A stretch of DNA of 64,000 nt from Pseudoduganella flava (GTDB lineage Bacteria > Pseudomonadota > Gammaproteobacteria > Burkholderiales > Burkholderiaceae_D): NCBI RefSeq assembly GCF_007830495.1, contig NZ_VLKW01000005.1, positions 124,001 through 188,000 of the forward strand, read 5' to 3'. The notes under the pieces are model-generated. The model ran no database searches, had not been told where the DNA came from, and saw only the letters and a list, made by a program, of their open reading frames with translations. The translations under genes and the position numbers were made by a program. This document shows positions 30,473-38,933 of the stretch, piece by piece; positions within the stretch are counted from its first letter, which is position 1; each line of letters starts with the position of its first letter.

Positions 30473-33408
30473 CAGCCGGGGAAACCGCGCGGGAAGCGCT
30501 TCACCTTGTCGATGTGGCTCAGGTCGAACGAACGTGACCGGGTGCTCACACGGGCGCCGATGCGCAGCGTGCGCTGGCGGGTGTCGCGCGCCTTCTCCGC
30601 GGACTCCGGCTCGGGCGGGATCGTCGGGTGCTGGTCTTCCACTTCGATGAAGGCAGGGAAATGCGCGCGGTCGGACGGGCCGTCGCGCTGTTCGACGACG
30701 CCCAGCTCGCCGAAGTGAGCGACCATGTTGTTGATCGTTTCCGTGTAGTCCGCGGTGCCGAGCGGCGTCAGCCAGCCGGCCCGGTTGGCGAAGGCGGCGA
30801 GGCGCTCGCCCAGCGGCCTGCCCTCGTCCATGACGACGGCGTAGTTCTCCCTGGTGAGCACCTCGTTCGGCACGCGCGCCGGCCAGAACGTCGGCACGTA
30901 CGGGTCGTACTCCGGCACGTAGCCCGAGCGGCAGCTGGCCGTGTCGGTATGCCACGGCACCGCCATCCAGCGCGTGATCCCGCCCGGCAGCTGCCCGGCG
31001 AACGGACCGTTCGGCGTGCCCAGCGCATCGGCCGTCAGCACCTGCGCCGGCTGCGGCGCGATCCAGCCGTCGGGCGCGTGCCGGAACCGGAACGGCGCCA
31101 TGTACATGCCCGGCAGGCGCGTGACCCACGTCATTTCGCAGCCGGGATGGAACGCATCGGCCAGCGCGAATTCAAGCGCGGCGCGCGTCAACACGTCGCC
31201 CCGCTCGGCCAGCGGCACATCCTCCAGGCATGCCGGCGGCCCCCGTTCGGGGTCGTAATCCTCGACGAAATCGCCGGCCGCCCATTGCGCCAGCATGCCC
31301 ATCTGCGTGGCCGTCAGCGTGGCGTTCTGGCGCGGCGTCGCGGCCGGTGGCACGTTCATCGCATCGCCGTACAGCCAGGGCCACGGCTTGGGCGAGTAGC
31401 TGTCGACGGCGTCGTTGCGGAACTGGTTGGCGACGAGGCGGCGCAGCTCGCCGCTCGCGCCGCCCGCATCGGACAGCCGGCGCAACGCCTCCGGGCTGGT
31501 CAGGTCGTTCGCGCCCTTCCAGCCGAAGCCGGACGCGAAGCCCGCGTTGACCCACTGCAGGCCGGCCATCCGTTCGAACAGCGGCAGGATGTCGTCCGTG
31601 AAGCTGGGCCGGGTCGGCTTGGGCAGCTTGCCGCCCTGGATCGCCACGTCGCGCATCAGGTCCCACATCGTGCGCACCGACTTGCGCTGCGGTCCGTAGT
31701 TCGGGGGCGCGACCACCACCCAGGCCGGCAGCACGTTCAGCTCCTGGCCCTGGTAATGCACGGTGGCGTTGACGGGGCCGTCGGACACGTCGTCGTGCCA
31801 GCCTTCGTTGTTGGCGAACGTGATCGCCCGGCTGCCGTCGTACGATGCGGCGGCGCCATGCCCGCCCAGCACGATCAGGTGGCCTTCGTCATCGGTGAAG
31901 ATCTCGCCCAGGTACACGGGCTTACCCATGAACGTGCCGTCATCGAACGCCTGCGGTGCCGCATTCGGGCCGGATACCATGCGGGCACCGGGCGTGATCG
32001 CCAGGCTGGCGCGGTCCGTCACGGCGGCGTTGCGCAGCGTGGTCGGCGGCGCCCAGGCCGCCTCCGGGATGTCGAGCGCAAGCTGGAAGCCGTACCAGGC
32101 GGACTTCGTGTTCGCCAGTTGCACCTGCCACGCGATGTGCGCGTTGGCGGACGTCAGCTCGGCAACGATGTTGCCCTTCGCGTTGAGACCATAGACGCGA
32201 TAGCGCACGGCCTGCCGTTTCAGCTTGTTCTCGCTGTCGCGGTAAAAGCCGGGCGGATGCGCCTTCGGCTCGGGCACTTCGGGGCCCAGGAACCAGTCCT
32301 TGTCGGCCGAGCCGACGCGGGCGATGCCGATCGGCGGATAGATCGCGGCCGTGACGATGCACGTGTCGTCGTCCTGCGCCGGCCGGCCGTGCCCGAACGG
32401 ACAGGCCGGGCGCGGTTCAGGGGGATCCTGCAGCGGCTGGCCGTTGGCTTCATGGCGCGCCTGCGCGCTGGCCGCGTAAGCGAGCTTGCGGGCCTCGGCG
32501 ATCGAGCCTACCGGTGCGTGTTCGGGCGGCACGCGCCAGATGTTGAACCCCAGGGCCTCGCCGTACGCGGCCTGGCCGCGCGTGCCGGTGTCCTGCCGCG
32601 GCAGGATCAACGTGGCGACGTGGACGAACGGGCTTTCCTGCTCCGGCCATTCGACGGAGGCCTCATCCAGCGGCATCGAGGCGTCGTTCGTGCGCAGCTG
32701 CACCATGAAACGGAAGCGGTACTCGCGGCTGGCGAGCCGCCGCGCCATGTCGATGCCCAGGTAGTTGTCGCCGTAGCCGGCGATCGCGTCGCCCGCCGTT
32801 TCGGGCTCCAGCCGGTACTTCACGTATTGCTGTGCGCCGCAGTGAAACGGCAGGATCGCCCAGTAGCGCGCCGTCAGCACGCTCGCCTCGACGACGTTGG
32901 CCATCTGGTCGAGGATCCGCGCCATGCGTGGGTGGTCGGCCAGATAGCGCTTGTCGTCCCCGGCGATCAGCGATGCATAGGTGACGTCGAGCATCTCCGT
33001 GGCGTTATCGGCGAAGAACACGGGGAAGTTCTGCAGGATGAAGTCGGCCGTGTCGCCGTCGTCGCCCAGTGCCTTCGGGCCGGGCACGCCGAACAGCTTG
33101 ATGCCGATCCCCACCGTCGCGCCCACGTCCGGGTCGGTCGGCGCGGCATCGCTGGAAAAGCGCACCCACGCGTCCAGCCGCTCGTGCCGGAACACGCCGA
33201 CCCGCAGCGCATCGGGAATCGCCGCCGCCATCTCGAAGCGGCCGTGGGCCACGCCGTGCAATTTGCGGAACACGGCACGCCTGGCGGGCGCCGGGTCGTT
33301 GCGGATATGCCCGGCCTGGGCAACGTTGACAAACAGCTCGGTGATGCGCTCGGCGGTCTGGTCGGGCTGGCTGAAACAGGCGGGTGGCGTCTCGTTCGGG
33401 GTGCGCAT
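30472..33408 (-). CDS. Catalase-like domain fused to LodA/GoxA-type CTQ oxidase
   Basis: The protein has 978 aa from the ATG at 33408, with the ribosome site ggagagccacc. Residues ~1-340 match y4iL-like catalase-related heme proteins: 'RKLHGVAHGRFEM', 'LRVGVFRHERLDAWVRFSSDA', 'IGIKLFGVPGPKALGD', 'TADFILQNFPVFF', 'ARYWAILPFHCGAQQYVKY'. From ~355 the sequence switches to the LodA/GoxA family, which oxidises amino acids such as lysine or glycine and releases H2O2. Typical pieces are 'YPPIGIARVGSADKDWFLGPE', 'GPNAAPQAFDDGTF', 'YLGEIFTDDEGHLIVLGGHG', 'LLPGMYM'-type 'RLPGMYMAPFRF' and 'WMAVPWHTDTASCRSGY'. The candidate quinone Trp lies in 'GCEMTW'. I could not identify the partner Cys with certainty. 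A built-in catalase beside a peroxide-producing oxidase is unusual. Confidence 0.82.
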   Translation of the reverse strand: MRTPNETPPACFSQPDQTAERITELFVNVAQAGHIRNDPAPARRAVFRKLHGVAHGRFEMAAAIPDALRVGVFRHERLDAWVRFSSDAAPTDPDVGATVGIGIKLFGVPGPKALGDDGDTADFILQNFPVFFADNATEMLDVTYASLIAGDDKRYLADHPRMARILDQMANVVEASVLTARYWAILPFHCGAQQYVKYRLEPETAGDAIAGYGDNYLGIDMARRLASREYRFRFMVQLRTNDASMPLDEASVEWPEQESPFVHVATLILPRQDTGTRGQAAYGEALGFNIWRVPPEHAPVGSIAEARKLAYAASAQARHEANGQPLQDPPEPRPACPFGHGRPAQDDDTCIVTAAIYPPIGIARVGSADKDWFLGPEVPEPKAHPPGFYRDSENKLKRQAVRYRVYGLNAKGNIVAELTSANAHIAWQVQLANTKSAWYGFQLALDIPEAAWAPPTTLRNAAVTDRASLAITPGARMVSGPNAAPQAFDDGTFMGKPVYLGEIFTDDEGHLIVLGGHGAAASYDGSRAITFANNEGWHDDVSDGPVNATVHYQGQELNVLPAWVVVAPPNYGPQRKSVRTMWDLMRDVAIQGGKLPKPTRPSFTDDILPLFERMAGLQWVNAGFASGFGWKGANDLTSPEALRRLSDAGGASGELRRLVANQFRNDAVDSYSPKPWPWLYGDAMNVPPAATPRQNATLTATQMGMLAQWAAGDFVEDYDPERGPPACLEDVPLAERGDVLTRAALEFALADAFHPGCEMTWVTRLPGMYMAPFRFRHAPDGWIAPQPAQVLTADALGTPNGPFAGQLPGGITRWMAVPWHTDTASCRSGYVPEYDPYVPTFWPARVPNEVLTRENYAVVMDEGRPLGERLAAFANRAGWLTPLGTADYTETINNMVAHFGELGVVEQRDGPSDRAHFPAFIEVEDQHPTIPPEPESAEKARDTRQRTLRIGARVSTRSRSFDLSHIDKVKRFPRGFPG

Positions 33409-33808
33409 GGTGGCTCTCCAATCAGCGTTGATGAAACCGTTGGGCTGCGCCCTGCGCGGTCCGGCGGGTGAAGGAAATTCTACCGATCGGCGCGCCCATC
33501 GAACGTTGTATTTGGAGCCAGCCACGAAGCTTGACAGGCAGTGTCGCTACATGCGCGCAAGCCGGTTCGCCCCGCCGGGCATCCTGTTTTCGAACTGGAC
33601 TAAAGCGATAGGTAATACAACGTTTTACGTTGTATTTATAACTCAACCACGTGATGGTCCATGTGGTGCGCATCGCCCATCGGGAGCATATGCGGTGGCG
33701 CGTTACCTATTTTCACCGCGACGGCTGGACGGACAGTGGGGAACCAACCCGCACCTCTTCGGTTCCAATGATCGTGCGGGGTGCACCCGTCCATTGATCG
33801 AGGGCCTC
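33409..33808. promoter_or_regulatory. Divergent promoter region with inverted repeat aatacaacg
   Basis: This is the intergenic region between the divergent oxidase and cytochrome-porin genes. A perfect 9-bp inverted repeat aatacaacg-tttta-cgttgtatt lies at 33614-33636, and a third copy of the half-site (cgttgtatt) at 33504-33512. The symmetry suggests a regulator-binding site shared by both promoters. Nothing else is recognised in these 400 bp. Confidence 0.5.
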
Positions 33809-35122
33809 ATGAGAAAATTCCCATGCAGTTTTCCGTGGCGCGGCTTGGCTGTCGCCATCATGCTGGCCGGCTGCGTACAGCCGGTCCAGGCCGTTCCCAG
33901 CTTCGCCCGCCAGACGCGGATGGATTGCTTCGCCTGCCACGTCAGCTGGCCGGAACTGACGCCGACGGGCCGCCAGTTCAAGCTGAACGGCTATACGCTG
34001 GGGCCCCGCCCCGCCCTTCCGCTCGCCGGTATGCTCCAGTTGTCGTATTGCGCGACCGACAAGCGGGGCACGGACTTCGCCGCCAGCTTTCCGAAGGATC
34101 GGGAGGTGGTCCTGCAACAAGCAAGCCTGTTCTACAGCGGCAAGCTGGCCGACCATGCTGGCATCTTTTCGCAGTTCAGCTACGATGGCGTCGAGCACCA
34201 CACCAGCATCGACAACGTCGACGTACGATACGCGAACCACGTCGCCCTCGCGGGGACGGATGTGCTGTACGGCTTCATGCTGCATAACAACCCCCAGGTC
34301 CAGGACGTGTGGAACACGACCAGCACGTGGGGATTCCCGTTCTCCTCGTCGCCCGCTGCGAACGTGCCCGCCGCGGCGCCGCTGATCGAGGACCTGGGCC
34401 AGCAAGTGGCCGGCCTCGGCGCGTACGTGCTGTGGCACGACACCGTGTATGCGGAAGTGACGGCCTATCGCACCAGCAATCACCTGTTCAACCCACTGCG
34501 GCTGGGCGTGAACCGCGCCGAAGCGGCCTCCCTGGACGGCTACAACCCCTATTGGCGGCTGGCGCTGCAGCACGACTGGGCGGACGGCACGCAATCGGCA
34601 ATGATCGGGACCTATGGCCTGGTCGCGGACGTGTTCCCGGACAATCGGGTCGCGGCCGGGCCCACGGACCGTTACCGCGACATCGGCGTCGATGCGCAAT
34701 ACCAGTACGTCACGGATCGCCACCGCGTCACGGCGCAACTCAATTACCTGCGCGAGACGCAGACATGGAGCGCCGCCGCACAAGCCAGCAACGGCACGGA
34801 CCGGCTCCACGTGTTCCGGGCGAAAGCCACCTATTACTACGATAAAAAGTATGGCTTCAACGCCGCCCGTTTCAGCCTGCACGGCAGCGCCGACAGCGCG
34901 CTGTACGACACTGGCGAGGCGTTCACGGGCAGCGGTAACGGCAGACCCGACAGCTCAGGCTGGATCACCGAGTTGAACTACCTGCCGCGGCGCGACATCC
35001 GGCTGACGCTCCAGCTGACCCACTACAACAAGTTCAACGGCGCCTCACGCAATTACGATGGCTTCGGCCGCCGTGCATCGGATAATGACACCGCCTACCT
35101 GCTGGCATGGTTCATGTTCTGA
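33809..35122 (+). CDS. Cyc2-like outer-membrane cytochrome-porin
   Basis: The protein has 437 aa with an N-terminal signal peptide (AVAIMLAGCVQPVQA). A single heme site, C40-FA-C43-H44, lies within 'PSFARQTRMDCFACHVSW'. The following 'PELTPTGRQFKLNGYTLG' is the exact context of the monoheme domain of Cyc2. The remaining ~370 residues form alternating beta strands ending in a terminal aromatic (LLAWFMF), consistent with an outer-membrane barrel. Cyc2 proteins carry electrons across the outer membrane in iron oxidisers; homologues in heterotrophs have unknown donors. It is divergent from the oxidase operon. The start is ATG 33809. Confidence 0.8.
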   Translation: MRKFPCSFPWRGLAVAIMLAGCVQPVQAVPSFARQTRMDCFACHVSWPELTPTGRQFKLNGYTLGPRPALPLAGMLQLSYCATDKRGTDFAASFPKDREVVLQQASLFYSGKLADHAGIFSQFSYDGVEHHTSIDNVDVRYANHVALAGTDVLYGFMLHNNPQVQDVWNTTSTWGFPFSSSPAANVPAAAPLIEDLGQQVAGLGAYVLWHDTVYAEVTAYRTSNHLFNPLRLGVNRAEAASLDGYNPYWRLALQHDWADGTQSAMIGTYGLVADVFPDNRVAAGPTDRYRDIGVDAQYQYVTDRHRVTAQLNYLRETQTWSAAAQASNGTDRLHVFRAKATYYYDKKYGFNAARFSLHGSADSALYDTGEAFTGSGNGRPDSSGWITELNYLPRRDIRLTLQLTHYNKFNGASRNYDGFGRRASDNDTAYLLAWFMF

Positions 35123-35198
35123 CCGAACGCCCTGCATCGCCGCCGGCGGCCACCGGGACGCCAACGCCGCCGCGGCCGCCGGCACTGCGAACAGCCGG

Positions 35199-35768
35199 CT
35201 ATTTCGGCGGCGCGCACATTTCCGGATTCATCTTCACGCGATTCGGCAGCGGCCAGGTGGCGGGCTGTTTGACGACCTGCACACGCAGATAGCCGTCGTT
35301 GTTGCCATAGGTTCCCGGCGCATCGTCCATGGCCAGCAGCAGCTCGGCCGTGATCTTTGGAACGAAGCATGTCTGATGGCGGATCAGGAAGCGATAGCTC
35401 TCCGGGCCGATCTTGCCCACCAGCGCCCCGATGTGCAGGACCGGATCCGGCTCTTCCGGATCCGCCGGATACGCGTCCCTGCCGTAGCCTTCGGGGCCGT
35501 AATACGGGTACAGCTGCTCGACGCCCTGGCCGCCGTGCGACCACAGGCCGTCGCCCTTCACGCAGACAAATTCCCGCGGGGTCACCGTGATGCCCGTGCC
35601 CATCCATTCGACGTCGGCGGGTACGATCAGACACTGCCGCGTTACCCCCTCCTGCGCGGCCGCTACGCCGGCGAGCGCCACAAGGCCCGCAAGGGCGCCC
35701 GCCAGCGCGCCCGCGGCCCGTCGCAGCGCCGTGGATGTCATTGCTCGTACATGATTTCGTGTGTTCAT
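35199..35768 (-). CDS. Secreted PA-IL (LecA)-like lectin-domain protein
   Basis: The protein has 189 aa with a clear signal peptide (ALAGALAGLVALAGVAAAQ). The mature region resembles the galactophilic lectin PA-IL of Pseudomonas aeruginosa: an N-terminal strand (GITVTPREFVCVKGDGLWSH), 'LHIGALVGKIG' and, at the C-terminus, 'LLLAMDDAPGTYGNNDGYLRV'. The last matches the PA-IL calcium/sugar site (D.PGTYGNNSG). The Ca-binding Asp and Asn residues are kept. Disulfide-capable cysteines at both ends suggest an extracytoplasmic protein. It probably binds galactosides or other glycans at the cell surface. Confidence 0.75.
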   Translation of the reverse strand: MNTRNHVRAMTSTALRRAAGALAGALAGLVALAGVAAAQEGVTRQCLIVPADVEWMGTGITVTPREFVCVKGDGLWSHGGQGVEQLYPYYGPEGYGRDAYPADPEEPDPVLHIGALVGKIGPESYRFLIRHQTCFVPKITAELLLAMDDAPGTYGNNDGYLRVQVVKQPATWPLPNRVKMNPEMCAPPK

Positions 35769-35910
35769 GGCCAGCTCCTTTGTGTAGTGAACCGGGGCGC
35801 GCATGCGCAACTGCCCATGCTCGCCCCACACCCGGAGCATATGCACCATGGCCGCAACCGCCAGCCGCGCGGCCAAGGCGGCTGACCGGCGTCAGAGCCG
35901 TTGCCGAACG

Positions 35911-36333
35911 CTATGCCGCCGCGGCCTTGCCGCGCTTCGGCTTCGCCTTGGAACCGTTCAGCGTCGCCGCCTCGCGCATCAGCTGCTTGAAGGCTGCCGC
36001 GTCGACTTCCTCGCCCTGCCGGATGTCGATCGCGCGGCGCGCATTGCCGTCCAGGCTGGAGTTGAAGAGGCCAGCGGGATCGGGCAGCGCGGCGCCTTTC
36101 AGGAACGTCAGCTTGACCACCGCCTTGTACGACTCGCCGGTGCACAGGATGCCGCCGTGCGACCACACCGGCGTGCCCATCCACTTCACTTCCTCGACGA
36201 CGTCCGGCACGGCTTCGTGAATCAGCCGGCGCATCCGCGCCAGCGTGGCGCCGCGCCAGTCGCCTAGCGACGCGATCTTCTCGTCGATCACAGCCGTTGC
36301 CGGCTGCGTGCCGGCACTTTCCGCTTGCCTCAT
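35911..36333 (-). CDS. DUF1801 (YdhG-like) protein
   Basis: The protein has 140 aa. The core 'RRLIHEAVPDVVEEVKWMGTPVWSHGGILC' and 'AVVKLTFLKGAALPDPAGLFN' match the DUF1801/YdhG family of small cytoplasmic proteins with a SUF/frataxin-like beta fold. The C-terminus is a basic KPKRGKAAAA tail. It is the last gene of a leftward ArsR-SRPBCC-DUF1801 group, a combination common in Burkholderiales. The biochemical role of the family is not established. Confidence 0.82.
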   Translation of the reverse strand: MRQAESAGTQPATAVIDEKIASLGDWRGATLARMRRLIHEAVPDVVEEVKWMGTPVWSHGGILCTGESYKAVVKLTFLKGAALPDPAGLFNSSLDGNARRAIDIRQGEEVDAAAFKQLMREAATLNGSKAKPKRGKAAAA

Positions 36334-36356
36334 GTCTCCTCCTGTGGGCGTTTCGA

Positions 36357-36767
36357 TCAATCCGGCTGTGCCAGCACCTGCTCGAGCGAGCCGAAGAACT
36401 TCTGCCAGCCGTACTGCGCGCCAGTGTAAGCCTGATCCTGGCCAGGCTGGAAGCCCATCTGCTCCATGCGCACGTGCGTGCCCGTGCCGGTCGGCGTCAG
36501 CGTCCACGTGACGACGCTGTCCAGGCCCATTGCCGCCCACGTGTAGCTGAGCGTACGGTTCGGTTCCACGGTGCGCACTTCGCAGTCGACCGAGCCCCAG
36601 TCCCCGCGCAGCGTGAAGTGGCGGCCGACGTCCGGCACGAAATCGTTCTTCATCAGCCACGCTTCGATCAGGTGCGGCTGCGTCAGCGCGCGCCACAGCT
36701 TTTCCGGTGGATGGGAAAACTCGCGTTCGACGACGACGGAGCGGGTTTGCAGGGCGGTATCGTTCAT
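36357..36767 (-). CDS. SRPBCC/AHSA1 domain protein
   Basis: The protein has 136 aa, the Aha1/START-like fold: 'VVVEREFSHPPEKLWRALTQPHLIEAWLM', 'GDWGSVDCEVRTVEPNRTLSYTW' and the C-terminal helix 'GWQKFFGSLEQVL'. Such proteins bind hydrophobic ligands. It follows the ArsR-type gene by 21 bp, an arrangement seen repeatedly in bacteria. The ligand is unknown. Confidence 0.88.
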   Translation of the reverse strand: MNDTALQTRSVVVEREFSHPPEKLWRALTQPHLIEAWLMKNDFVPDVGRHFTLRGDWGSVDCEVRTVEPNRTLSYTWAAMGLDSVVTWTLTPTGTGTHVRMEQMGFQPGQDQAYTGAQYGWQKFFGSLEQVLAQPD

Positions 36768-36788
36768 CGCTTCTTCCTTTCGTTGGGG

Positions 36789-37148
36789 TTATTGGTCCAT
36801 CCGTTTCAACAGGTCTTCCAGGTCGTCGAATTTCGCTTCCCAGAAGCCGGCCATCTCCTTCGTCCAGTCGACCAGCGGCGCCAGGGCCGCCAGCTGCGCG
36901 CTGTAATGCGTCTGGCGTCCGGCCTGCCGGTCGCGCACCAGGCCGGCCTGCTTCAGGACACCCAGGTGCTTCGACACGGCCGGCTGCGACACCAGCGCAT
37001 GCGCCGTCAACGCGCCGACGGTCTGCTCCCCTTCCCTGCAGAGCTGCTCGAAGATGGCCCGCCGCGTCGGGTCGGCGAGCGTGCGGAAGAGGATGTCGTG
37101 GGCGCTGCTCATTTGATTCATCCTTTGATTCATCCTTTGATTCATCAC
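36789..37148 (-). CDS. ArsR-family HTH regulator with N-terminal tandem repeat
   Basis: The protein has up to 119 aa. The HTH region is TVGALTAHALVSQPAVSKHLGVLKQAGLVRDR, without metal-binding Cys residues, so it is of the SdpR-like type paired with SRPBCC proteins. It probably autoregulates the three-gene operon. Three copies of a 12-bp repeat (tttgattcatcc) encode the N-terminal M-N-Q-R repeats and offer several in-frame ATGs. The true start may be the internal ATG at 37112 (MSSAHDILF). Confidence 0.8.
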   Translation of the reverse strand: MMNQRMNQRMNQMSSAHDILFRTLADPTRRAIFEQLCREGEQTVGALTAHALVSQPAVSKHLGVLKQAGLVRDRQAGRQTHYSAQLAALAPLVDWTKEMAGFWEAKFDDLEDLLKRMDQ

Positions 37149-37557
37149 CGGCTGGTTATGGATTAATCATAGCTGGCGGGTTATGAGTCGTCAAGTCAAT
37201 TGTGCGATCGGCGGAAGCATGGCGGCCATCCGCGGGCGCGGTTTCCGCGTAAGCTCCTGTACGCCGTGGGCGAAGCGACTCCCGTATGATGAGTTCAGGG
37301 TGCTGTTGGCGCCACGGCTCCGCCGCCGGCGGGGTTGGCGTCGGCACGTGCCGTCGAGCGCGCCTTCGTAGCGATCCACGGTTCCTGCCTTGATCACGTT
37401 GCGGACCCGGCTCCGCCGGGGACCCGGCAGCGTCGAGGTGGACCTTCGTACGGTCGCCATCGTTACCCCGGCGGGATGCGTGCCCCGCCGTGCACAGGGC
37501 GCACGTCGAGACCGCCGGTACGGAACGGCAAATGAATGTCCCTTTGCAGGAGGATAG
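37149..37557. other. Intergenic, no gene seen
   Basis: This stretch of about 400 bp is very GC-rich, with short complementary stretches (ccggctccgccgg) but no supported coding frame. The right end carries the Shine-Dalgarno (gcaggagg) of the antiporter gene. The leftward ArsR operon promoter must also lie here. Confidence 0.4.
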
Positions 37558-38835
37558 ATGCCTGAAGTGGTTCCCGTGTTCCTGGTTATCACCGCCGTCA
37601 TCGCATGGCTGAATGCACGCTACCTGAAGTTACCCTCGACGATCGGCGTCATGGCTGCCGCATTGATGTTGTCCGCGCTGACGCTGCTGCTGGACCACAT
37701 CGGATACGGACTGCCACGGGATTACGCTGCCGACCTGTTCAGTAGTATCGACTTCTCCGACGTGCTCATGGAGGGAATGCTGAGCATCTTGCTGTTCGCT
37801 GGCGCGTTGCAGGTCGATTTAAGGCACTTGGCGGCCTATCGATGGCAAGTCGGCACGTTGGCCGTATTCGGCACCGTCGCGGCGGCGCTTCTGGTCGGCG
37901 CGGGATTGTTCTATCTTCTACCGCTGGCCGGCCTTCATCTTCCCTTCTCCTCCTGTTTGGTGTTCGGCGCATTGATTGCTCCGACCGATCCCATTTCGGT
38001 GACGGCCTTGTTGCGCAAGGTCGGGGCGCCGGCCAACCTGGAAACGGTCATCTCGGGGGAATCACTGTTCAATGACGGCGTGGGGATTGTCGTGTTCACG
38101 ATAATGACTACATTCGCAGCCGAGCACCACGCTCCGGGCGGGTCCCAGACAGCCATGCTGTTGATGCGTGAGGCCGGTGGCGGCATCGCGTACGGGCTGG
38201 CACTGGGCGCGGTGACATACCAGATGCTCAAGAGTATCGACAGTTACCAGGAAGAGGTACTGCTGTCGGTCGCCGCCGTCCTGGGCGGATATAGCCTGGC
38301 GCACGTACTGGAGGTCTCAGGTCCGCTTGCGATGGTCGCGGCGGGTATCCTGATCGGTAATCGCGGGCGTCGTAAAGCGATGTCCGATCTCACCCGGGAG
38401 CAGCTTGACCAGTTTTGGGAACTGCTCGATTCGATGCTTAACGCCGTGCTGTTCGTGCTGATCGGCTTCGAAGCGCTGGTGCTGCCATTTTCCGGCACCC
38501 TATTGGGCGCAGGCCTCATGGCCGTGTGCATCACGCTGTTTGCGCGCCTGCTCACGGCCGGCCTGCCTGTCGCGGTGCTCGGCAGCCGGTCCGGATTACC
38601 GAAGGGCGCGTGGCAGGTGCTTACCTGGGGCGGCTTGCGCGGGGGGATTTCGGTAGCCCTCGCGCTGGCACTGCCGCCCGGCGCCGAACGGGACGCGATC
38701 GTCACGATGACCTATATCGTGGTGGTGTTCTCGGTACTGGTCCAAGGGCTGACCGTCGAGAAACTGGTGCGAAAAGTCGTGTCCTGCCCTCCGCCGGACG
38801 AGCAGCGTGGCAAGCGTGGAGGCGTGCATGGTTGA
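37558..38835 (+). CDS. CPA1-family Na+(K+)/H+ antiporter (NhaP-like)
   Basis: The protein has 425 aa and about 12 transmembrane segments. It keeps the ion-site motifs 'GALIAPTDPISVTALL' and 'SGESLFNDGVGIVVF', which carry the conserved Asp pair, and a re-entrant 'GLRGGISVALALALP'. The long cytoplasmic RCK/cyclic-nucleotide tails of some CPA1 members are absent. It should exchange monovalent cations for protons at the inner membrane. A strong ribosome site (aggagg) precedes the ATG. Confidence 0.92.
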   Translation: MPEVVPVFLVITAVIAWLNARYLKLPSTIGVMAAALMLSALTLLLDHIGYGLPRDYAADLFSSIDFSDVLMEGMLSILLFAGALQVDLRHLAAYRWQVGTLAVFGTVAAALLVGAGLFYLLPLAGLHLPFSSCLVFGALIAPTDPISVTALLRKVGAPANLETVISGESLFNDGVGIVVFTIMTTFAAEHHAPGGSQTAMLLMREAGGGIAYGLALGAVTYQMLKSIDSYQEEVLLSVAAVLGGYSLAHVLEVSGPLAMVAAGILIGNRGRRKAMSDLTREQLDQFWELLDSMLNAVLFVLIGFEALVLPFSGTLLGAGLMAVCITLFARLLTAGLPVAVLGSRSGLPKGAWQVLTWGGLRGGISVALALALPPGAERDAIVTMTYIVVVFSVLVQGLTVEKLVRKVVSCPPPDEQRGKRGGVHG

Positions 38836-38933
38836 GCGGGTCGGAGTGAACGTGCGAAATGCTCGCGCCACCTCGACAGGCCGGCGCGCAAGCGCGGTGG
38901 CAAGGGCACGTGCCGTGGCAGCGCACAGTCCCT

